From Methylotenera sp. (lineage in GTDB: Bacteria > Pseudomonadota > Gammaproteobacteria > Burkholderiales > Methylophilaceae): 64,000 nucleotides of DNA. Position 1 is the stretch's first letter. Each line of letters begins with the position of its first letter. The notes beneath the pieces are model-generated. The model saw only the letters and a list, made by a program, of their open reading frames with translations, was not told the origin of the DNA and did not search any database. Below, piece after piece: positions 57,021 to 64,000 of the stretch. The position numbers and the translations under genes are program-made. The DNA lies in the NCBI GenBank assembly GCA_017880905.1, contig JADGRO010000033.1, positions 1 through 64,000 on the forward strand. The letters run 5' to 3'.

Positions 57021-57662
57021 CTATAGAGGATGTTGTTGTGTTGTTTGTTGAAAACGAAGTTGTTTTGTGAGGTGATCTTTTGGGGCAACCGTGCCCATAC
57101 TAATAATGTACTTCAAAGCCTCGTCCACGCTCATATCCAGCTCTATCACGTCGGCCTTTGGCATCATGAGAAAAAAGCCAGAAGTGGGGTTGGGCGTGGT
57201 TGGCACATAAACACTAATATAATTACCATGCAAGTGGTCCACCACATCACCACCGGGAACGCCAGTAACAAAGGCGATGGTCCAGCTACCTAGCCTTGGA
57301 TACTGTACCAACACAGCCTTGCGAAAAGCATTGCCAGAATCTGAAAACAGCGTATCGGACACTTGTTTAACGCTGGAATAGATGGTTTTTACAAACGGTA
57401 CGCGGGCAAGTAAAGATTCCCACAGTCTGATGAGTTGCTGACCAAAGATGTTAGTTGCTACCAAACCAGTGACAAAAATAATCACTAATGTGAGAATTGC
57501 GCCTAACCCAGGAACATGAAAGCCAAATAAATGCTTGGGCTGCCATGACTCTGGCAACAGTAGCAGGCTTTGATCCATGGTTTGGATGAGTGTGCTAACA
57601 ACCCAAATGGTGATAAATAAGGGCACTAGCACCAAGAGGCCAGTAATAAAGTATTTTTTCAT
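57021..57662 (-). CDS. DUF502 membrane protein
   Basis: The 213-residue protein has two TM helices (about 4-24 and 50-72) and the DUF502 pattern LVPLFITIWVVSTLI, RVPFVKTIYSSVKQVSDTL, and MSVDEALKYIISMGTVAP. Function unknown; commonly next to aspS and FmdB. Confidence 0.92.
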   Translation of the reverse strand: MKKYFITGLLVLVPLFITIWVVSTLIQTMDQSLLLLPESWQPKHLFGFHVPGLGAILTLVIIFVTGLVATNIFGQQLIRLWESLLARVPFVKTIYSSVKQVSDTLFSDSGNAFRKAVLVQYPRLGSWTIAFVTGVPGGDVVDHLHGNYISVYVPTTPNPTSGFFLMMPKADVIELDMSVDEALKYIISMGTVAPKDHLTKQLRFQQTTQQHPL

Positions 57663-57676
57663 ATTAATTCAATGAG

Positions 57677-57961
57677 TTAATGACAAGCACAACCCGGGTT
57701 GCAAGCCACTGCTTTTGTATCTGAATCAGCCGGTTTTGCCTCGGTTTTTTCTGTTACTTCTTGGTTTTTATTTTGTTTTTTATCTTTAAAATCAGAGGCA
57801 TACCAGCCACTTCCGCTAAGCTGAAAGCTTGGTGCAGATAGCATTTTGGCAAAAGTTTCTTTTTGGCAATTTGGGCATATAGTGATGCTTGCTTCGCTTA
57901 TTTTACGCATCAACTCATTTTTAAAGCCGCAACTAGCACATTGGAAATCATAAATTGGCAT
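57677..57961 (-). CDS. FmdB-family zinc ribbon protein
   Basis: The 94-residue protein has MPIYDFQCASCG and ICPNCQKE, the two CXXC pairs of the FmdB putative regulator zinc ribbon, then a Lys-rich tail ending in a Cys-rich NPGCACH. Function unproven. Confidence 0.9.
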   Translation of the reverse strand: MPIYDFQCASCGFKNELMRKISEASITICPNCQKETFAKMLSAPSFQLSGSGWYASDFKDKKQNKNQEVTEKTEAKPADSDTKAVACNPGCACH

Positions 57962-58084
57962 ACTTTTAGCTTCTTACTTCTAGATTATTCAAAAAACAGA
58001 TTATAACTGATGTCAACCAATTGGTTAATTGATTGTTTATAAATAACAATAGCCATAATGTTGAATAGGTTTTTGGAGCACTAA

Positions 58085-58165
58085 ATGCAAATGTCAAAAT
58101 TAACATGGATACAAATCTGCATACTCATCATTGGTTTGTTTATTGCACATTCTGTATTTGCATAA
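58085..58165 (+). CDS. Candidate 26-residue membrane or leader peptide
   Basis: ATG at 58085 has GGAG 6 bases upstream. The product MQMSKLTWIQICILIIGLFI continues AHSVFA and stops, so it is a positively charged start, a hydrophobic helix and a signal-peptidase-like AXA end with nothing after. It may be a small membrane protein, a leader, or the remnant of an exported gene. It reads toward the terminator at 58232. Confidence 0.4.
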   Translation: MQMSKLTWIQICILIIGLFIAHSVFA

Positions 58166-58231
58166 ACGGCTGAAACCGTAACCTTTATAATCGACGATGT
58201 CAGTGTTGTCTTGAAATAACTTAATTGTTAG

Positions 58232-58260
58232 CAAAAAGCCCGCAATTGCGGGCTTTTTTA
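58232..58260. terminator. Bidirectional Rho-independent terminator
   Basis: AAAAAGCCCGCAA and TTGCGGGCTTTTT are perfect complements, with T-tracts on both strands. It ends ssb on the minus strand and the small ORF on the plus strand. Confidence 0.92.
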
Positions 58261-58268
58261 TTGTTTGC

Positions 58269-58757
58269 TTAGAATGGTATGTCATCCTCAAAATCATCAA
58301 AATTACCACCCCCAGATTTTGCTGGCTCTTGCTGTGCTATAGATTGTCGATCTGGGGCTTGATTCATATCCTCTGGTGCAGCGCCTTGATCCACCGCACT
58401 ATCAAAGCTGGCGTTTGAGCTACCACCTTCACGCGAACCTAACATTTGCATGTTATCGGCAATAATTTCTGTGGTGTAGCGCGTTACTCCATCTTTCTCC
58501 CACTTGCGTGTTTGCAGGCGGCCTTCTATATACACCGGGCGGCCTTTCTTCAAGTATTCGCCAGCGATTTCAGCCAATTTGCGGTACATCACAATGTTGT
58601 GCCATTCGGTTTTTTCTTGCTTAACGCCCGATTTGTCTTTCCAATTTTCCGTGGTTGCGATACTAAAATTACACACTGCCTCTCCATTTGGCATGTAGCG
58701 CACTTCTGGGTCACGCCCTAAATTACCCACTAAAATTACTTTATTTACCGATGCCAT
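58269..58757 (-). CDS. ssb: Single-stranded DNA-binding protein SSB
   Basis: The 162-residue protein has an OB fold ([38 protein letters not shown]), a Gln/Ala/Gly-rich linker, and the conserved acidic tip DDIPF. The stop-start overlap with the MFS gene upstream is 1 base. Confidence 0.96.
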   Translation of the reverse strand: MASVNKVILVGNLGRDPEVRYMPNGEAVCNFSIATTENWKDKSGVKQEKTEWHNIVMYRKLAEIAGEYLKKGRPVYIEGRLQTRKWEKDGVTRYTTEIIADNMQMLGSREGGSSNASFDSAVDQGAAPEDMNQAPDRQSIAQQEPAKSGGGNFDDFEDDIPF

Positions 58758-60136
58758 TATTTGCTCCCAATAATCTCTAAAATTTCTTGCTCATTCCAAG
58801 TAAGTTGATTTTTAATTTTAACAATTAATATGCCCTCGGCGGCAATTGCTATTGCCTCATGCACATAAGGCAAGGCCGAAATTGTTTTAGTGAGTTGCGC
58901 TGCTTGCGCCTCATTTAATTCACCTAAATGATACATCTTTGTTATAACGCTGGGTGGAGTTTTCATGCTAAAAGTGAGCATTAACCAAATGCTCATCAGC
59001 GCCGCACAAAACATAAATACTACCGAATAACTATAATGATGCGCCAAATAACCACCAGCCAAGCCACCTACCGCCACACCGAACGATTGCGAGGTATTGT
59101 AAACGCCCATTGCAGTGCCCTTAGCAGCGGCTGGAGCGAGCTTAGAGATAAGCGATGGCAGACTAGCCTCTAAAATATTAAATGCCACAAAATAAGCAAA
59201 TAGCGAAAATATAATGCCCCAAAAGCTGGTAATCAAACTGGCGAAACAAAGTTGTGCCACCAACATTAAGGCTACCGCACCTATAAACACTGGTTTCAAA
59301 AGCCCTCGTTTTTCACCCACTATAATGGCTGGAATCATTAACACAAACGAGCCGAGCAAGATGGGTAAATAGACTTGCCAATGATGGTTTACATCTAAGT
59401 TGCTGGTTTTTTGAATCGCAAACGGCACCACGATAAACATGGCCATTTGCGCCGCATGCAGCGCAAAAATACCATAATTTAAGCGCAATAATTGTGTGTT
59501 TTTTAACACGTCTTTAAGTTTTGCTGGCACAGCACTGGCATCTGAATGAAAGCTACTGGCGATCGGATTTGGCACCACAAATTTAACCACTAACATGGCT
59601 AAACTAGCCAGTATCGCTGTAAGCCAGAAAATGCCAGCAATGCCTGCCCAATGCGCCAGTGCAGGACCCAATACCAGTGAAATAGCAAATGTCACACCTA
59701 TGGTTGCACCTATCATTGCCATAGCTTTAGTGCGATTTTCTTCGCGGGTTAAATCGGCCAATAATGCAGTCACAGCGGCAGAAACCGCCCCTGCACCTTG
59801 AACAGCGCGCCCTAAAATCACCATTGTGATATCTGTCGCCAAGGCCGCGATAATGCTACCAATAATCAGCATCACTAGCCCAATATAGATGATATTTTTA
59901 CGCCCAAATTTATCGGATGCCATACCAAATGGTAGCTGCAATAAAGCTTGTGTCAGCCCATAAGCGCCAAGGGCTGCGCCGACTAGCATTCTATTATCAC
60001 CACCTTGATAGTGCGTTGCGTAAATCGCAAAAATTGGCAAAATGAGAAACATGCCTAACATGCGTAAACCGTAAATGGAAGCCAAACTCACGCTGACTTT
60101 AAATTCATTTGGAGGCATTTTTTCGATGGGATTCAT
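58757..60136 (-). CDS. MFS transporter
   Basis: The 459-residue protein has 12 TM helices and MFS motif [17 protein letters not shown] after TM2, and [20 protein letters not shown] in TM4-5, as in drug-efflux DHA1 members. A C-terminal soluble extension of about 70 residues ([16 protein letters not shown]) is unusual. Substrate unknown. Shares a promoter region with divergent uvrA. Confidence 0.9.
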   Translation of the reverse strand: MNPIEKMPPNEFKVSVSLASIYGLRMLGMFLILPIFAIYATHYQGGDNRMLVGAALGAYGLTQALLQLPFGMASDKFGRKNIIYIGLVMLIIGSIIAALATDITMVILGRAVQGAGAVSAAVTALLADLTREENRTKAMAMIGATIGVTFAISLVLGPALAHWAGIAGIFWLTAILASLAMLVVKFVVPNPIASSFHSDASAVPAKLKDVLKNTQLLRLNYGIFALHAAQMAMFIVVPFAIQKTSNLDVNHHWQVYLPILLGSFVLMIPAIIVGEKRGLLKPVFIGAVALMLVAQLCFASLITSFWGIIFSLFAYFVAFNILEASLPSLISKLAPAAAKGTAMGVYNTSQSFGVAVGGLAGGYLAHHYSYSVVFMFCAALMSIWLMLTFSMKTPPSVITKMYHLGELNEAQAAQLTKTISALPYVHEAIAIAAEGILIVKIKNQLTWNEQEILEIIGSK

Positions 60137-60143
60137 TAAATAT

Positions 60144-60173
60144 TTGAAATTATTTGGCTAAAGGCGGTATATT
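60144..60173 (+). promoter_or_regulatory. Possible uvrA promoter
   Basis: TTGAAA (60144-60149) and TATATT (60168-60173) are 18 bases apart, 32 bases upstream of uvrA. No clear LexA box was seen here. Confidence 0.45.
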
Positions 60174-60204
60174 AACAGGTTGCTCAAAATTTAGAAAAAG
60201 CCTC

Positions 60205-63018
<2,814 letters not shown>

Positions 63019-63025
63019 AAAATTT

Positions 63026-63253
63026 ATGAAAATCGGCGCTAAACATTCAAATTTGCTTTTTGCATTATTTATGTCTGTACTCATGGCATTTCTCATGTCG
63101 GGCATACTCACCGCCATTCGTTTAGGCCTTACCTCACACTTTATTGCACTGTGGCTGTATTCTTTCGTGCTTGCTTGGCCGATAGCTTTCCCCAGTATTT
63201 TGTTACTGGCACCAATAGTTAGAAAAATAGTTGCCCGCCTTATAGCAGAGTAG
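63026..63253 (+). CDS. DUF2798 small membrane protein
   Basis: The 75-residue protein has two TM helices (about 10-32 and 42-66) and the DUF2798 features FALFMSVLMAFLMSGILT and FVLAWPIAFPSILLLAPIVR. It starts 7 bases after uvrA stops. Function unknown. Confidence 0.8.
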   Translation: MKIGAKHSNLLFALFMSVLMAFLMSGILTAIRLGLTSHFIALWLYSFVLAWPIAFPSILLLAPIVRKIVARLIAE

Positions 63254-63382
63254 AAATTATAGGGCTATTAGCATAATCCTAATGCGCGCTAAGGCAAAAT
63301 ATTAATACCATCCGCATATGTAACCATATGAAATCTTTGCAAAAAATATGTTTAAGTTCTTTTATAATTTGAGTTTATAACG

Positions 63383-63430
63383 AAATTTAGCAAGATTTGT
63401 AATGTTATGCATAAAATTTAGCAAGATTTG
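63383..63430 (+). promoter_or_regulatory. Paired 17-bp direct repeats upstream of the AraC gene
   Basis: AAATTTAGCAAGATTTG occurs exactly at 63383-63399 and 63414-63430, starts 31 bases apart (about three helical turns), so both face the same side of DNA. AraC-family regulators often bind such repeats. A CATATG/CATATG pair lies upstream at 63315-63330. Confidence 0.6.
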
Positions 63431-63483
63431 CTAATTCAATATATGTTATGGTCTATCCTAACTGCAAATTAAGCTGAATGTAT

Positions 63484-64000
63484 ATGTCAAAGCTTGCTGA
63501 CTCCCAGAGGTACGAAGAACGAATTAACCAAGTCACAAGCTACATCAACAAACATCTGGATGGGGATCTTAGCTTACACAAACTAGCAGAATTTGCTTTT
63601 ATGTCGCCTTATCATTTTCACCGAATATACCGAACCACAAGAGGTGAGACGATTATTACGACTGTAAGACGCATACGTATGCTTCATGCCGCATTACTTC
63701 TTACCCAGTCCGATATGTCGATTGGCGAGATTGCACAAAAATGTGGTTACAATAACACGCAATCGTTTACGCGCCTTTTTAAATCGATTTATGGCAAACC
63801 ACCTGCAAACTTTCGTAACCATGAAAATCAATCAAATCAAGCTTATTTGGAACATACCGCATATAAAGTCAGTATCCAAAGCATCGATAACTTTGACGCT
63901 ATTTATGTTGCGCATAGCAGCCTTTATTTAGAAGCAAGCCATGCTTTCGACCGATTGTTTACGTGGCTTAATTTGGAAAAATTTGCAACGACTGATTTTC
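63484..64000 (+). CDS. AraC-family regulator, N-terminal part (3' end outside window)
   Basis: The frame is open to the window end. The N-terminal DNA-binding domain has two helix-turn-helices (LSLHKLAEFAFMSPYHFHRI and IGEIAQKCGYNNTQSFTRLF), followed by the start of a GyrI-like/effector domain (AYKVSIQSIDNFDAIYVAHS). Domains in this order occur in Rob-like regulators. An in-frame ATG at 63478 is an alternative start. It is likely autoregulated through the repeats upstream. Confidence 0.85.
   Translation, partial: MSKLADSQRYEERINQVTSYINKHLDGDLSLHKLAEFAFMSPYHFHRIYRTTRGETIITTVRRIRMLHAALLLTQSDMSIGEIAQKCGYNNTQSFTRLFKSIYGKPPANFRNHENQSNQAYLEHTAYKVSIQSIDNFDAIYVAHSSLYLEASHAFDRLFTWLNLEKFATTDF

Noticed and set aside
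58100-58309. 69-residue minus-strand frame overlapping the end of ssb
   Set aside because: It overlaps ssb in another frame and runs through the strong terminator at 58232-58260; no ribosome binding site or family signal.

Overview
The window reads as a chromosomal segment of a betaproteobacterium, most likely a methylotroph of the Methylophilaceae (Methylotenera/Methylophilus type). This is an inference from gene content and order: a complete System I cytochrome c maturation operon, the rpsU-yqeY-dnaG-rpoD macromolecular synthesis block, rpsP-rimM-trmD-rplS, the ybgC-tolQRAB-pal-cpoB block beside ruvB, and a SoxYZ-like carrier of the type associated with quinoprotein (methanol-type) dehydrogenases. 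Most of the window is core housekeeping DNA, with one accessory region.

Layout. 1-1084: 3' end of an FTR1-type iron permease and a co-directional outer-membrane protein. 1131-6801: ccmABCDEFGH on the minus strand, including a 53-residue ccmD and no ccmI. 6802-21114: accessory region bounded by an intact tRNA-Ile(CAT) gene at 21115-21193 and by displaced copies of the tRNA 3' half at 20755, 9128 and 6986. Each copy begins in the anticodon loop and is followed by its own terminator-like hairpin. I read this as successive integrations at one tRNA gene. No integrase gene remains in the window.

The largest island segment (9128-20754) carries a sensor kinase and an NtrC-family sigma-54 activator, transcribed divergently from a porin-like protein and a PstS-like protein. 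Downstream is a five-gene set: thermostable-hemolysin family protein, acyl-AMP ligase, heme-oxygenase-like putative diiron oxidase, short-chain dehydrogenase and periplasmic TPR protein. A good -24/-12 sigma-54 promoter lies just upstream of the hemolysin-family gene. The set looks like a regulated small-molecule pathway whose product is unknown, and it is the best candidate here for an undescribed system.

21311-36806: rpoD, dnaG, yqeY, rpsU, tsaD, plsY, folB, a frameshifted restriction-endonuclease-like gene, xerD, ogt, rplS-trmD-rimM-rpsP (S16 has a long acidic Ala/Glu tail), queC-queE, an acyl-CoA/AMP ligase and a hypoxanthine-DNA-glycosylase-like gene. 36916-43107: Tol-Pal envelope system with cpoB, ybgC and ruvB. 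43135-48330: TonB-dependent receptor, ABC-type periplasmic binding protein and GGDEF/EAL protein, probably one signalling operon. 48364-57961: DUF4349 lipoprotein, ruvA, ruvC, yebC, EamA transporter, CBS protein, YjbQ, SoxYZ-like carrier, VOC protein, DUF6338-like membrane protein, aspS, DUF502 and FmdB proteins. 58085-64000: a 26-residue ORF, ssb, an MFS transporter, uvrA, a DUF2798 protein and the 5' part of an AraC-family regulator with direct repeats in its upstream region.
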